This document shows, in pieces, positions 17,027 through 26,708 of a stretch of 64,000 nucleotides of DNA; positions within the stretch are counted from its first letter, which is position 1; each line of letters opens with the position of its first letter. Source of the stretch: Cetobacterium sp. ZOR0034 (lineage in GTDB: Bacteria > Fusobacteriota > Fusobacteriia > Fusobacteriales > Fusobacteriaceae); NCBI RefSeq assembly GCF_000799075.1, contig NZ_JTLI01000007.1:62001-126000 (forward strand). Reading direction: 5' to 3'. The notes beneath the pieces are model-generated. The model worked only from the letters and a program-made list of their open reading frames with translations. It did no database searches and had not been told where the DNA came from. A program made the translations under genes and the position numbers.

Positions 17027-17905
17027 ATGAAAAATAGATTGAAGTATTTAGGATTTATGACTCTAGTTTTAGGAATGAGTACTCTTGCTGAAGCTGCAAA
17101 AATTGGATTTGTTGTTTCAACACAAGATAACCCTTTCTTCGTTACTCTTAAAGAGGGAGCAGTTTCTAAAGCCAAAGAGATGGGACATGAGATTATAGTT
17201 TTAGACTCTCAAAATGACCCTTCTAAAGAGTTAGGAAATGTTGAGGATTTACTTATAAATAAAATAGACGTTTTACTTATAAACCCAACTGATTCTGATG
17301 CAGTTATATCATCAGTTAAAGCTGCTAACCGTCGTAAAGTACCAGTAATAACTTTAGATAGAGCTTCTAACAGTGGAAAAGTGGTAGCTCACATTGCATC
17401 TGATAACATTGCTGGTGGAGAGTTAGCTGGAAACTTTATCATCGAAAAGTTAGAGGGAAAATCAGTTAAAGTTGTTGAACTTGAAGGAATTCCTGGAACA
17501 ACTGCTGCTCGTGATAGAGGAGAAGGGTTTAATAAAGCTGCTGCTGGAAAATTAGATATAGTTGCTAAGCAAGCTGCTGATTTTGATAGAACAAAGGGGC
17601 TTAATGTTATGGAAAACATACTTCAAGGTCAATCTGAAATCAATGCTGTTTTTGCTCATAACGATGAGATGGCTCTTGGAGCTTTAAGAGCTATTGAAGC
17701 TGCGGGTAAAAAAGATGTTTTAATCGTTGGCTTTGATGCTACAGAGGACGCTGTTAAAGCCGTTAAAGAGGGTAAATTAGCTGCAACAGTTGCACAAAAA
17801 CCTGGAGAAATTGGTGCAGAGGGTATTATTGCTGCTGATAAAGTAATAAAAAAAGAAAATATTCCTACATTTATTCCTGTACCTTTAGAGCTAGTAACAC
17901 AATAG
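17027..17905 (+). CDS. rbsB: Periplasmic ribose-binding protein
   Basis: The 292-residue product has a cleavable signal peptide (about 23 residues, ending AEA before AKIGFV) and no lipobox. It is therefore a soluble periplasmic protein, as expected in a diderm cell. The mature part follows RbsB closely: [48 protein letters not shown] and VAQKPGEIG. It captures ribose for RbsAC and is the last gene of the operon, ending at a hairpin terminator. Confidence 0.95.
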   Translation: MKNRLKYLGFMTLVLGMSTLAEAAKIGFVVSTQDNPFFVTLKEGAVSKAKEMGHEIIVLDSQNDPSKELGNVEDLLINKIDVLLINPTDSDAVISSVKAANRRKVPVITLDRASNSGKVVAHIASDNIAGGELAGNFIIEKLEGKSVKVVELEGIPGTTAARDRGEGFNKAAAGKLDIVAKQAADFDRTKGLNVMENILQGQSEINAVFAHNDEMALGALRAIEAAGKKDVLIVGFDATEDAVKAVKEGKLAATVAQKPGEIGAEGIIAADKVIKKENIPTFIPVPLELVTQ

Positions 17906-17943
17906 TTTAAACATATTTAGAATAAATTTTGAGCTTTTTTATA

Positions 17944-17976
17944 GTAGTGTGACTTTAATCACACTACTTTTTTTTA
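17944..17976 (+). terminator. Terminator of the ribose operon
   Basis: GTAGTGTGA and TCACACTAC form a 9-bp stem followed by eight T. Confidence 0.9.
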
Positions 17977-18029
17977 TTTAAAAGTATTATAATAGATAAA
18001 ATACTTGTATACCAAGGAGGAGATGTATT

Positions 18030-20102
18030 ATGAATAAAATTCAAACGACTTGCAACTATTGTTCGCTTGCTTGCAACATGGATTTTTATGTGGAGAACGG
18101 ATCTATTAAAAAGGTTGTTCCATCTGAAAAATATCCTGTTAATAAAGGTTTCAGCTGTATTAAGGGGCTTAACTTAGATAAGCAACTTACTTCAGATGAT
18201 TTTCCTAAAAACCCTATACTAAAAACATCTACCGGAAGAGAGGAGATATCTTGGGACTCTGCTTACTCACTTTTCAGCCAAAAATTAAAAGATATCACAG
18301 AGAAGTATGGTAAAGAAAGTGTAGCTGCTATAAGTACTGGTCAACTTGCCTTAGAAGAGATGGCTTTAGTTGGACATGTTTTTAGAAACTATGTAGGTGG
18401 ACAACTAGATGGAAATACAAGACTTTGTATGGCAACTTCGGTTGTAGCTCATAAGCAAAGTTTTGGTTTTGATGCTCCTCCTTATACTTTAAACGATTTT
18501 GAACTTTCTGACACAATCATTTTTACTGGAGCTAACCCTGTTGTAGCTCATCCTATCATCTGGGATAGAGTAAGAAAAAACAAAAATAAAAAAGTTATCG
18601 TTATAGATATCAGAAAAAGTGAAACAGCTATGAATGCTGACTATTTCTTCTGCATAAAACCAAAAAGTGATCTTGTTCTTTACTATACTATAGCTAACTA
18701 CTTAATCGAAAAAAATTGGATAGACAACTCATACATAGAAAATTTCTCTGAGAACTTTGAAGATTTCAAAAAGCATGTAAGTAAGTTCTCAATAGATGAT
18801 ATTGAAGAAACTGTTGGAATTACAAAAGATCAGTTTATAACTTTAGCAACACTTATCCACGAAGGAGATGCCGTTTCTTTCTGGTGGACTATGGGTATCA
18901 ACCAAAGTTACCAAGCTGTTAGAACTGCTCAAGGAATAATAAACTTAGCTGTTATGACTGGAAATATTGGAAGACCTGGAACAGGAGCTAACTCTATAAC
19001 TGGGCAATGCAACGCTATGGGTTCTCGTTTATTCAGTAACACTACTGGACTTTATGGTGGTGGAGAGTATGCTGATGAAGCTAAGAGAAAAGTTGTTGGA
19101 GAAGCTTTAGGTTTAGACCCCGCTATATTCCCAACAAAACCAACTTTACCATACAATGTTATTATAGAAAAAATAATCTCTGGAGAGATAAAAGCTCTTT
19201 GGATTCTTTGTACAAACCCTAGACACTCTTGGACAAATAACTATGAGTTCAAAAAAGCAATTGAAAAATTAGAACTTTTCGTTGTTCAAGATTTATATCC
19301 AAACACTGATAGTTCAGAGTTAGCAGATCTATTCCTACCAGTTGTTTCTGGAATTCAAAAAGAGGGAACTCTTATTAACACAGAGAGAAGAATCTCTAAA
19401 CTAAATCCAGTGCTGCCAAAACCAGAGGGAAGATTCACTGACTTTGAAGTTATATACAATTTAGGAAAAGCTTTAGGAATGGGAGATTTACTAAATGGTT
19501 GGGAAACTCCTGAGTTAGTTTTCAATAAGATGAAAGCTGTTACAAAAGGAACTCCTTGTGATATAACTGGAGTTAGCTATAAACTTTTAGAAGAGGGATA
19601 TGGTGTTCAGTGGCCATTCCGTGAGGGTGAAGTTTTAGTTGATCATGAAAGAAGACTTTATGAAAATAATGAGTACTACACTCCTAGCAAAAAAGTTAAA
19701 TTTATGTTTGAAGATATCGCTGAAAATCCTGTTCCAACAAATGCAGAGTTCCCATACGTTTTAAACACTGGAAGAGGAACTGTTGGTCAATGGCATACTC
19801 AAACTAGAACAAGAGAGATAACTTATGTAAATGATTCAACATCTAATAAATCATATATCTATATCTCTAAAAGCTTAGGAGAAAAATTAGGTATTGAAAA
19901 TGGAGAGGAGATTCTTGTTCACTCTATCAATGGTAGAAGTAGTAAATTCTATGCACTACTTACAGAAAATCTGCCTCACGATGTTTTATATGCACCTATT
20001 CACTATATAGAAACAAATAATCTTACACTTTCTATATACGACCCTTACTCTAAAGAGCCATCATATAAATATGCACCTGTCTCTATAGAGAAGATTAATT
20101 AG
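18030..20102 (+). CDS. Molybdopterin oxidoreductase, probable NarA-type nitrate reductase
   Basis: The 690-residue enzyme opens with a [4Fe-4S] motif (CNYCSLACNMDFYVENG, then SCIKG). It has NTRLCMATSV near residue 130, where the Cys is the likely molybdenum ligand as in NapA/NasA-type nitrate reductases. The bis-MGD-binding domain with GRPGTGANSITGQCNAMGSR and a C-terminal molydopterin-dinucleotide-binding domain (RGTVGQWHTQTRTR) follow. No Tat or Sec signal is present, so it is cytosolic. The next two genes encode a four-cluster ferredoxin and an FAD oxidoreductase, the same trio as the NADH-linked NarABC of Clostridium perfringens. That makes nitrate the best guess. A related formate dehydrogenase or another oxyanion reductase cannot be excluded. 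Confidence 0.8.
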   Translation: MNKIQTTCNYCSLACNMDFYVENGSIKKVVPSEKYPVNKGFSCIKGLNLDKQLTSDDFPKNPILKTSTGREEISWDSAYSLFSQKLKDITEKYGKESVAAISTGQLALEEMALVGHVFRNYVGGQLDGNTRLCMATSVVAHKQSFGFDAPPYTLNDFELSDTIIFTGANPVVAHPIIWDRVRKNKNKKVIVIDIRKSETAMNADYFFCIKPKSDLVLYYTIANYLIEKNWIDNSYIENFSENFEDFKKHVSKFSIDDIEETVGITKDQFITLATLIHEGDAVSFWWTMGINQSYQAVRTAQGIINLAVMTGNIGRPGTGANSITGQCNAMGSRLFSNTTGLYGGGEYADEAKRKVVGEALGLDPAIFPTKPTLPYNVIIEKIISGEIKALWILCTNPRHSWTNNYEFKKAIEKLELFVVQDLYPNTDSSELADLFLPVVSGIQKEGTLINTERRISKLNPVLPKPEGRFTDFEVIYNLGKALGMGDLLNGWETPELVFNKMKAVTKGTPCDITGVSYKLLEEGYGVQWPFREGEVLVDHERRLYENNEYYTPSKKVKFMFEDIAENPVPTNAEFPYVLNTGRGTVGQWHTQTRTREITYVNDSTSNKSYIYISKSLGEKLGIENGEEILVHSINGRSSKFYALLTENLPHDVLYAPIHYIETNNLTLSIYDPYSKEPSYKYAPVSIEKIN

Positions 20103-20113
20103 GAGGGATTACT

Positions 20114-20518
20114 TTGAAAAGAATAAAAATAGATAGAAGTAAATGTATTGGATGCCTAACTTGTGTTAGTGCTTGCTTAGTTTCACACGACTCTGCCGAC
20201 TCTAGAAATAGAGTCGTGCTGAGCAGTGATTTTAAATTCTCACCAATATTCTGTAGAAATTGTGATTTGCCAGAGTGTGTTTACACTTGTATGAGTGGAG
20301 CTATGAGAAAAGACAGTGAAACTGGTTATGTTACTTATGATAAAAAGAAGTGTGCTAGCTGCTATATGTGTATTATGGCCTGCCCATATGGAACTTTAAA
20401 AGAGGATAAAGCTACTAAAAAAGAGATTATGAAATGTAATATGTGTACACATAATCCTGACGGGCCACAATGTGTGGCTAAATGTCCAATGGCTGCTATC
20501 ACTCTTGAGGAGGTTTAA
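20114..20518 (+). CDS. Four [4Fe-4S]-cluster electron-transfer subunit (NarB-like)
   Basis: The 134-residue protein starts at a TTG preceded by AGGAGGG. It has sixteen cysteines in four groups: CIGCLTCVSAC, CRNCDLPECVYTC, CASCYMCIMACP and CNMCTHNPDGPQCVAKCP. This is the pattern of HycB/NrfC/DmsB-type ferredoxin subunits. It should shuttle electrons between the FAD subunit and the molybdenum subunit on either side of it in the operon. Confidence 0.88.
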   Translation: MKRIKIDRSKCIGCLTCVSACLVSHDSADSRNRVVLSSDFKFSPIFCRNCDLPECVYTCMSGAMRKDSETGYVTYDKKKCASCYMCIMACPYGTLKEDKATKKEIMKCNMCTHNPDGPQCVAKCPMAAITLEEV

Positions 20519-20520
20519 AA

Positions 20521-21795
20521 ATGAGATATGTTATAATTGGTGCTTCGGCTGCTGGAATAAATGGAGCTGAAAACCTAAGAGCTTTAGATAAAAATGCAGA
20601 GATTATTTTAATCTCAAAAGATACAGAAGTTTACTCTAGATGTATTCTTCATCACTATATTGGAAATATGAGAGATGTTGAAGGAATAAACTTTGTCGAT
20701 AAAGATTTCTTCCAAAAAAACAATATAAATTGGATGAAAGGTAGAGAGGTTATCTCTTTAGATGAAAAAAATAAGTCTATACAATTAGATAACGGTGAAG
20801 TTGTAACTTATGACAAAGTTTTGATTGCAACTGGTTCTAGACCATTCTTCCCTCCTCTTGAAAATATTCATGGAAAAACGAATGTTGTTGGTTTAAAATC
20901 TTTAGATGACTGTAATACAATTTTAGAACTTTCTAAAACTAGCAAAAACATAGTTGTTGTTGGAGCAGGGCTTATCGGTATGGATGCTGTTGTTGGATTG
21001 CTACATAATGAAAATGTAGATGCTAAAATTTCGCTAATTGAGATGGCAGATAGATTGCTTCCACTTCAACTGGATAAAGAAGCTTCTTTAGCTTATGAAG
21101 AAAAAATGATTGAACATGGAGTGGATCTACACTTCACTTCAAAAGTAACAGGTCTTGATGTAAATCCTGAAAATGACTCACTGATAAATGGATTATATTT
21201 TGAAACTACTAGAGAGGACAGAACTGATATCGAGCACATCCCAGCAGATTTAGTTATAGTTTGTGCTGGTGTTCGTCCTAATATTCAATTTTTAGAAAAT
21301 ACATCTATTGCCACTGATAGATTAGGATTACTTTTCAATCCAAAAGGTGAAACAAATGTAAAAGATGTATATGGAGCTGGGGATGTAAGTGGTAGAGGAA
21401 CTATTTGGCCTGTGGCTGTAAAAGAGGGGATTGCTGCAACATCAAATATGGCTGGAGTTGAAAGAGATATGGATGATTTCTTCTACGCAAAATCAACTAT
21501 GAACTTCTTTGATATTCCTACTCTATCTTTAGGGTGTCACAGTGCATTTGATAAAATTGAAGGATTGACTGTTGAAAGCATCAGAGAAAGAAATGGTGTT
21601 TATAAAAAAATTGCTCATAAAGATGGACATATATATGGAGCTATAATTCAAGGTGACTTAGCTTACACAGGTGTACTAGCACAACTTATAAGACTATACA
21701 TCGATATATCAAAAATTAAAAAATCAGTATTCAACATTGATTACTCTGACTTCTTCAATATAGATGCAGAGTTACAATTTGAATACAGAGACTAA
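20521..21795 (+). CDS. FAD/NAD-dependent oxidoreductase, NADH-oxidising subunit (NarC-like)
   Basis: The 424-residue flavoprotein has the FAD-binding Rossmann motif VIIGASAAGINGAENL at the N-terminus, the phrase VLIATGSRPFFPP, a second NADH-binding Rossmann motif VVVGAGLIGMDAV near residue 148, and the FAD-ribityl motif DVYGAGDVSG near residue 282. This is the layout of the N-terminal half of NirB and of rubredoxin/NADH reductases. Between the ferredoxin and a channel gene, it most likely feeds electrons from NADH into the nitrate reductase. It starts three bases after the ferredoxin stop. Confidence 0.85.
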   Translation: MRYVIIGASAAGINGAENLRALDKNAEIILISKDTEVYSRCILHHYIGNMRDVEGINFVDKDFFQKNNINWMKGREVISLDEKNKSIQLDNGEVVTYDKVLIATGSRPFFPPLENIHGKTNVVGLKSLDDCNTILELSKTSKNIVVVGAGLIGMDAVVGLLHNENVDAKISLIEMADRLLPLQLDKEASLAYEEKMIEHGVDLHFTSKVTGLDVNPENDSLINGLYFETTREDRTDIEHIPADLVIVCAGVRPNIQFLENTSIATDRLGLLFNPKGETNVKDVYGAGDVSGRGTIWPVAVKEGIAATSNMAGVERDMDDFFYAKSTMNFFDIPTLSLGCHSAFDKIEGLTVESIRERNGVYKKIAHKDGHIYGAIIQGDLAYTGVLAQLIRLYIDISKIKKSVFNIDYSDFFNIDAELQFEYRD

Positions 21796-21817
21796 AAATT
21801 AATAAAAGGAGATGAAA

Positions 21818-22759
21818 ATGATTAAAACAACACTTGATAGGCTTGAACGTTTTCCTGTAGGAGCTATCGCCACAACAGTTGGTGCATGTACTCTTGCAAA
21901 CGCTTATCTACTACTAAACTTTACTCTTCTTAGAAGTATTTTTATGATTATTGGAATAGTAGTATTTATCTTAGCAACAATTAAAATATTTAGACACAAA
22001 GAGGCTTTTTTAGCAGAGTATAGCAATACAATTCCTGCTAGTTTATATGGAACATACTCTATGCTAGCAATGATCATAGGGGCATTTTTACTTCCATATA
22101 GCCCTTTCTTAGGAAAAAATCTATGGTTATTTGGAATTTTCTTCCACGCATTTGCTATCTGTATATTCACATATAGAAATGTAATTAAAAACTTCAAAAT
22201 TGAAACTTTTGTACCTAGCTGGTTTGTTACTTATAATGGAATAATGGTTTCTGTTGTTGTTGGTGGAGCTATGAATGAACCTACTATTTTAAAATGGGTT
22301 ACAATCTATGGTTTGATAGCTTTCTTCTCAATAATACCATTTATGATTAGAAGACTTATTACAAAACCGTTACCAGATATGGTTTATCACACAAAAGCTA
22401 TTCTATTGGCACCGTCAAGTCTTTGTGCTATTAGCTATTTAAATGTTATGAAAGAACCAAATCTTAAAGTTGCTATTTTCCTTTATGGAATAGTTTTCAT
22501 TACTCTGATCTCTATTCTATTAAGTATTCCAAAGTTCTTCAGTTTTAACTTCCATCCAGGATTTGCAGGAACTACCTTCCCAATGGCTGTTGGAACAGTT
22601 GCAACATTCAGAATGAGTGCTTACTTAGCGAGTATAAATCTTGTAGAATATTCAAATATACTTAGAAATATAGCTGGAATTCAACTTTATATCACTACCG
22701 GAATAATTTCATTCGTATTTTATAATTTCTTGAAAAAAGTTAAAGCCACTTCTAAATAA
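21818..22759 (+). CDS. TDT/SLAC1-family (TehA-like) transporter or anion channel
   Basis: The start at 21818 is favoured because AAGGAG lies six bases upstream; an in-frame ATG at 21812 overlaps that site. The 313-residue protein has about ten hydrophobic segments. It matches the TehA/SLAC1 pattern with LERFPVGAIATTVGACTLANAY at the N-terminus and NFHPGFAGTTFPMAVGT near residue 245. Members move C4-dicarboxylates, sulfite or small anions such as nitrate and chloride. As the last gene of the reductase operon, it may bring in nitrate or release nitrite. That is inference from position. Confidence 0.8.
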   Translation: MIKTTLDRLERFPVGAIATTVGACTLANAYLLLNFTLLRSIFMIIGIVVFILATIKIFRHKEAFLAEYSNTIPASLYGTYSMLAMIIGAFLLPYSPFLGKNLWLFGIFFHAFAICIFTYRNVIKNFKIETFVPSWFVTYNGIMVSVVVGGAMNEPTILKWVTIYGLIAFFSIIPFMIRRLITKPLPDMVYHTKAILLAPSSLCAISYLNVMKEPNLKVAIFLYGIVFITLISILLSIPKFFSFNFHPGFAGTTFPMAVGTVATFRMSAYLASINLVEYSNILRNIAGIQLYITTGIISFVFYNFLKKVKATSK

Positions 22760-22774
22760 GAAGTGGTTTTTTTT
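22746..22774 (+). terminator. Terminator of the nitrate reductase-like operon
   Basis: CCACTTCT and AGAAGTGG form the stem, followed by eight T. The stem starts inside the last codons of the channel gene. Confidence 0.9.
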
Positions 22775-22880
22775 CATACGCAAAATATTATATTTTTCTC
22801 TTTATCGAACATATAAAACTACAAAAAACCACTAGTCCACTTAAAGCAAAATAAAGTGTATTTTTTCTGAAAAAATTATA

Positions 22881-22909
22881 TTGCTTTTTCCTAATTTTAA
22901 TGATATATT
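22881..22909 (+). promoter_or_regulatory. Predicted promoter of the GGDEF-EAL gene
   Basis: TTGCTT and TATATT are 17 bases apart, with TGA before the -10 box (extended -10). Confidence 0.5.
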
Positions 22910-22951
22910 TATGAGGCATTTCATTTAATTTTTATGTCAAGGGGAGGAATA

Positions 22952-24259
22952 GTGGGCATTAATTTTATGCTTTTAATTTTCATCGTATTTCAAATAGGAG
23001 TATTTTTAAAGTATTTACAAATAAAAAAGCAATTAACAAAAGATGATTTAACAAAGCTATATAGCAGAAAAACTTATAACGAGTTTTGTAAATCGAAAAA
23101 CTCTAGTACAGGGGTTACATTTTTATTAAATCTTAATAATTTTAAAAAAGTAAATGATCTATACGGTCATGAAGAGGGAGATCTAGTTTTATCTCAAACA
23201 AGTATATTCTTAAAACAAATCTTTATAAAAGATGAGATTTTTAGAATTTCTGGAGACGAGTTCTACATATTTTCATATAATATCAAAAATCCTTCAGATA
23301 AAATAGAAAAACTAAGAGAGTTATTTTCTAACTCTTTTTTAATGAAAAAATATAATGTTTCATTTACTTTAGGTTATCATAAAAAATCTAGTTGTATCTC
23401 ACTACATGAATCTTTAAAGTGCTCTGATATGGCTATCGCAGCAATCAAAAAAAACAGTGAAATTTGGTATAAAGAGGCAACAAGCAACTTTATTGAAAGA
23501 GCAAGAAGAAATGAAAAAATCAAGTCTCTTCTTGAAACTTCAATAAACAACGAGTTTTATGCTGTTTTTCAACCTAAATACAATCTTAGTGACAATACTT
23601 TAAGCGGTGCTGAAGCTCTAGCTCGTTGGGAAAATCATGAACTTAAGTTTATAAGTCCTGCAGAGTTTATTCCTTTAGCTGAAAAAATGGGAATTGTTTA
23701 TAAAATTGATTATAAAATCGCTGAAGAAGCTATAAAAAAAGTTGCATCTCTTTTAGATAAAAAATCTATTAAAAATGATTTTAGACTGTCATTTAATATG
23801 TCATCTGAAACTTTTATGAGAGAGGATATGATTCCATATATTTTTGATCTTCTAAATTTTTATAAAGTTGATGGAAAAAATATAGAGATTGAAATAACAG
23901 AAACTATGATTTTAACTAATTCAAAAACTACAATTGAAAGATTGGAAAAATTAAAGGAAAAAGATATACTCATATCTATGGATGATTTCACAGCTGGATA
24001 TTCTACGGTTGGACTTCTAGCGACACTTCCAGTAGATATAGTAAAGTTTGATAGATCACTAATTTTAGCTATGAACGAAGATGAACAAAAAGGAAAAGTT
24101 ATATACAAAGGTTTAGTTAAAATTATGAAAAGTTTAGGTTTAAAAATTGTTGCAGAGGGTATAGAAAAACAAGAGGATTTAGAATTTCTTATTCAAAACT
24201 CTGTCGAATATGGTCAAGGCTTCCTTTTAGGAAAGCCTCAAAGAGACTTTCTAAATTAG
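22952..24259 (+). CDS. GGDEF-EAL protein, probable c-di-GMP phosphodiesterase
   Basis: The start is the GTG at 22952, placed right after AGGGGAGG; the upstream in-frame ATG at 22934 precedes that site. The 435-residue protein has one N-terminal membrane helix, a GGDEF domain whose signature reads SGDEF, and a C-terminal EAL domain. The EAL domain keeps EALARW, FNMSSETF, EITET, the DDFTAGYS loop, VKFDRS and VAEGIE, so the metal-binding and catalytic residues appear intact. The SGDEF variant and lack of a clear RxxD inhibitory site make cyclase activity uncertain. Most likely it hydrolyses c-di-GMP at the membrane, with the GGDEF domain as a GTP sensor. Confidence 0.88.
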   Translation: MGINFMLLIFIVFQIGVFLKYLQIKKQLTKDDLTKLYSRKTYNEFCKSKNSSTGVTFLLNLNNFKKVNDLYGHEEGDLVLSQTSIFLKQIFIKDEIFRISGDEFYIFSYNIKNPSDKIEKLRELFSNSFLMKKYNVSFTLGYHKKSSCISLHESLKCSDMAIAAIKKNSEIWYKEATSNFIERARRNEKIKSLLETSINNEFYAVFQPKYNLSDNTLSGAEALARWENHELKFISPAEFIPLAEKMGIVYKIDYKIAEEAIKKVASLLDKKSIKNDFRLSFNMSSETFMREDMIPYIFDLLNFYKVDGKNIEIEITETMILTNSKTTIERLEKLKEKDILISMDDFTAGYSTVGLLATLPVDIVKFDRSLILAMNEDEQKGKVIYKGLVKIMKSLGLKIVAEGIEKQEDLEFLIQNSVEYGQGFLLGKPQRDFLN

Positions 24260-24268
24260 AAAGTCTCT
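24242..24268. other. Perfect 27-bp inverted repeat across two overlapping convergent stop codons
   Basis: A 13-base arm (AGAGACTTTCTAA), one central base, and the exact complement span the 4-base overlap between the stop codons of the GGDEF-EAL gene and the convergent EEP-family gene. There is no T tract on either side, so it is not a classical intrinsic terminator. It may block read-through or act as a 3' stability element on both transcripts. Confidence 0.85.
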
Positions 24269-25050
24269 ACAGCTACTCCAAAATGATCAGAGATTACATC
24301 TCTATTCTTTCCATTAAAAATAACTTCACTAGATTTTATTTTTAATTCATCTCTATTACTTAAAATAAAATCTATTCTTTTTGAGGCATTACATTTTCCT
24401 TCCCATCCAGCTATAGCTCCAGGAACTGTAACTCCATCATCATTTTTTAAAGCATAGGAGTATGTATCCCTAAGCCCTCTTTCCAAAAGATAATCATATC
24501 CCTCTCCTCTAACATTGGCATCATTATTAAAATCCCCCATAAGAAAATATCTATTTCCTCTTTCATTCGCAAATTTTAATAAATCATCAACTTGCTTTTC
24601 AAAAGAGTTATCAGAATCATTCCACCAACCAAGATGACAGCTATAGAAATCTACAATCTCTTCCCCTATACTTTGTGATATCATAGTAAATTTTCTACTT
24701 TTCCAAAAATTAGTATCTTTTGAAGTTCCAATAAAATCACTTATATGCTCTTCAATCTCTCCTTTAAATAGAATACCAGTCCCTTCATGAAAAACATCAT
24801 AACCTATATGGTGATAATCCCAAACAAAGTTATAAATTACTCCTATTCTTTTCAACTCTTCACAAAGTATATATGCAAAATTACTTTCTCTCACATCACT
24901 ATAGACAATTTTATCCGCTATAAGTTGATTCACCTCTTGTAACGCTATTATATCATACCCCTCTTGAACAATAACTTCGGCGAGGTATTTCATTTTTTCT
25001 ATTTGATTTTCCTCCTGCCATGAGTGACAGTTCAAAGTAAGTAGTTTCAT
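24256..25050 (-). CDS. Endonuclease/exonuclease/phosphatase (EEP) superfamily protein in a sugar operon
   Basis: The 264-residue protein has the EEP layout: MKLLTLNCHSWQ at the N-terminus, IIALQEVNQ with the metal-binding Glu near residue 39, YSCHLGWW, FLMGDFNND near residue 172, and a final SDHFGVAVE with the catalytic Asp-His. There is no signal peptide. It is the last gene of an operon with a PTS permease (five-base gap) and a GH13 alpha-glucosidase. The substrate is unknown. A sugar-phosphate or phosphodiester substrate would fit the context better than DNA, but this is a guess. Confidence 0.82.
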   Translation of the reverse strand: MKLLTLNCHSWQEENQIEKMKYLAEVIVQEGYDIIALQEVNQLIADKIVYSDVRESNFAYILCEELKRIGVIYNFVWDYHHIGYDVFHEGTGILFKGEIEEHISDFIGTSKDTNFWKSRKFTMISQSIGEEIVDFYSCHLGWWNDSDNSFEKQVDDLLKFANERGNRYFLMGDFNNDANVRGEGYDYLLERGLRDTYSYALKNDDGVTVPGAIAGWEGKCNASKRIDFILSNRDELKIKSSEVIFNGKNRDVISDHFGVAVETF

Positions 25051-25055
25051 TTTAT

Positions 25056-26690
25056 TTATCTCCCTAGTATATCTATTATTTTACATTTTAATATATCTGC
25101 TTTTGGTCCATATATAGCTTGAACTCCACAGTCTTTCACTATAAGACCTATCGAACCTGTTTTTTTCCAAAGGTTTTTATCTCCAACAACTTCTGAATTT
25201 TTGACTGTAACTCTAAGTCTAGTCATACACGCATCTACTTCAACTATATTTTCACTTCCACCTAAAAGTTCTATAATTTTAACAGGAATCATATCTGCTG
25301 ATTCTGAAACCTCTTTCTTCTCTGTAACCGCTTCTTCATCATCAATATAGTTTCCTTTTCTTCCCGGTGTTGGTAAATCATATCTTTTAATAATAAAGTT
25401 GAATAAAGAGTAGTTCAAGAAGAAAAATCCTCCACAAGCTATAACAAAGTTTATCAAATCTCTATATAATCCTGCTTTTATCATCAGCGGTAAACGAGAT
25501 AGTAACTCAAGAGATCCAAACGAGTGAACTCTTAAAGATATTATATCCACAAGAGCAAAAGCTACTCCTGTTAAAACTGCATATGCAACATACAATACTG
25601 GAGCTACGAACATAAACATAAATTCTATCGGTTCAGTTACTCCTGTTAAAAATACAGCTAACATAGATGATAAAAATATTGTTTTATACTGAGCTTTTTT
25701 ATCACTATCTACATTATTTAACATCGCAAGTCCAATTCCTAACAGCGAAGCTGTTGAAAGAATCACTTGTCCAGCTTTAAATCTTGCAGGTACAACTGTT
25801 TCTAAAAGATTTTTATACCCTGCAATATCTCCTGCAGATTTCAGATTATTTAAATCAGTTATCCAAGCTAACCAGATTGGATCTTGCCCAGCCATTACAC
25901 TTCCCGCTGCTGCTCCTGTTAAAACTGTATATGTTCCTCCAAGTTCTGTATAGTTCATAGGAATTGTTAACATATGATGTAATCCAAATGGCAGCAGTAA
26001 TCTTTCCAAAGCTCCGTAGACAAATGGTGCAAGAACTGGTGCTGTATTTCTAGAAGTTGCTATCCATTCTCCAAAACTGTTCAATCCCCACTGAACGAAT
26101 GGCCAAACAAGCGATAAAATTGTTGCCATTACAAACGAACCAAATATAACTACAAATGGGACAAATCTTTTTCCATTGAAAAATGCTAAAGATTTTGGTA
26201 ACTTATCAAAGTTTTGATATTTATTAAACAGTACCGCTCCTAAGAATCCTGATAGTATTCCTACGAAAACTCCCATATTTAAAGCTGGTGCACCCATAAC
26301 GCTCGTGAAATAGTTTTTAACTAGCAACTCTTGCCCTGTAAGTGATTTTACAATAGCATCTGGATTGCTTAAAATCGCTCCATTTATACCAAATATGGCT
26401 CCTGTGATTCTATTTGTAAGTATAAATGCCATAACTCCTGCAAATGCTCCGCCAGCTTTTTCTTTTGCCCACGATCCCCCGATCGCCGCAGCAAAAAGAA
26501 TATTCAAGTTTACTATGACTCCCCAACCCATATCCTCTATGATTCTTCCTAACATATCTAGTCCACTACTACCCAAAAGTTTTCCAATAGAAACCATAAG
26601 TCCTGCTGCAGGCATAACTGCTATAACCACAATTAAAGCCTTTCCTAATTTTTGCCAAAAATCAAATGATACTAAACCGTTCTTTTTCAT
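25056..26690 (-). CDS. PTS permease IIC-IIB, glucose/maltose (MalX/PtsG) family
   Basis: The 544-residue protein has an N-terminal EIIC domain with about ten membrane segments, including GALERLLLPFGLHHML and the active-site phrase TGVTEPIEFMFMF. A C-terminal EIIB domain follows, whose phosphorylated Cys lies in VDACMTRLRVTV near residue 482. No EIIA domain is attached. It imports and phosphorylates a glucose-type sugar. The neighbouring alpha-glucosidase suggests an alpha-glucoside such as maltose, isomaltose or trehalose. The operon is probably repressed by the LacI protein encoded upstream. Confidence 0.9.
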   Translation of the reverse strand: MKKNGLVSFDFWQKLGKALIVVIAVMPAAGLMVSIGKLLGSSGLDMLGRIIEDMGWGVIVNLNILFAAAIGGSWAKEKAGGAFAGVMAFILTNRITGAIFGINGAILSNPDAIVKSLTGQELLVKNYFTSVMGAPALNMGVFVGILSGFLGAVLFNKYQNFDKLPKSLAFFNGKRFVPFVVIFGSFVMATILSLVWPFVQWGLNSFGEWIATSRNTAPVLAPFVYGALERLLLPFGLHHMLTIPMNYTELGGTYTVLTGAAAGSVMAGQDPIWLAWITDLNNLKSAGDIAGYKNLLETVVPARFKAGQVILSTASLLGIGLAMLNNVDSDKKAQYKTIFLSSMLAVFLTGVTEPIEFMFMFVAPVLYVAYAVLTGVAFALVDIISLRVHSFGSLELLSRLPLMIKAGLYRDLINFVIACGGFFFLNYSLFNFIIKRYDLPTPGRKGNYIDDEEAVTEKKEVSESADMIPVKIIELLGGSENIVEVDACMTRLRVTVKNSEVVGDKNLWKKTGSIGLIVKDCGVQAIYGPKADILKCKIIDILGR

Positions 26691-26708
26691 TTTAACACTC
26701 CCCTATTA

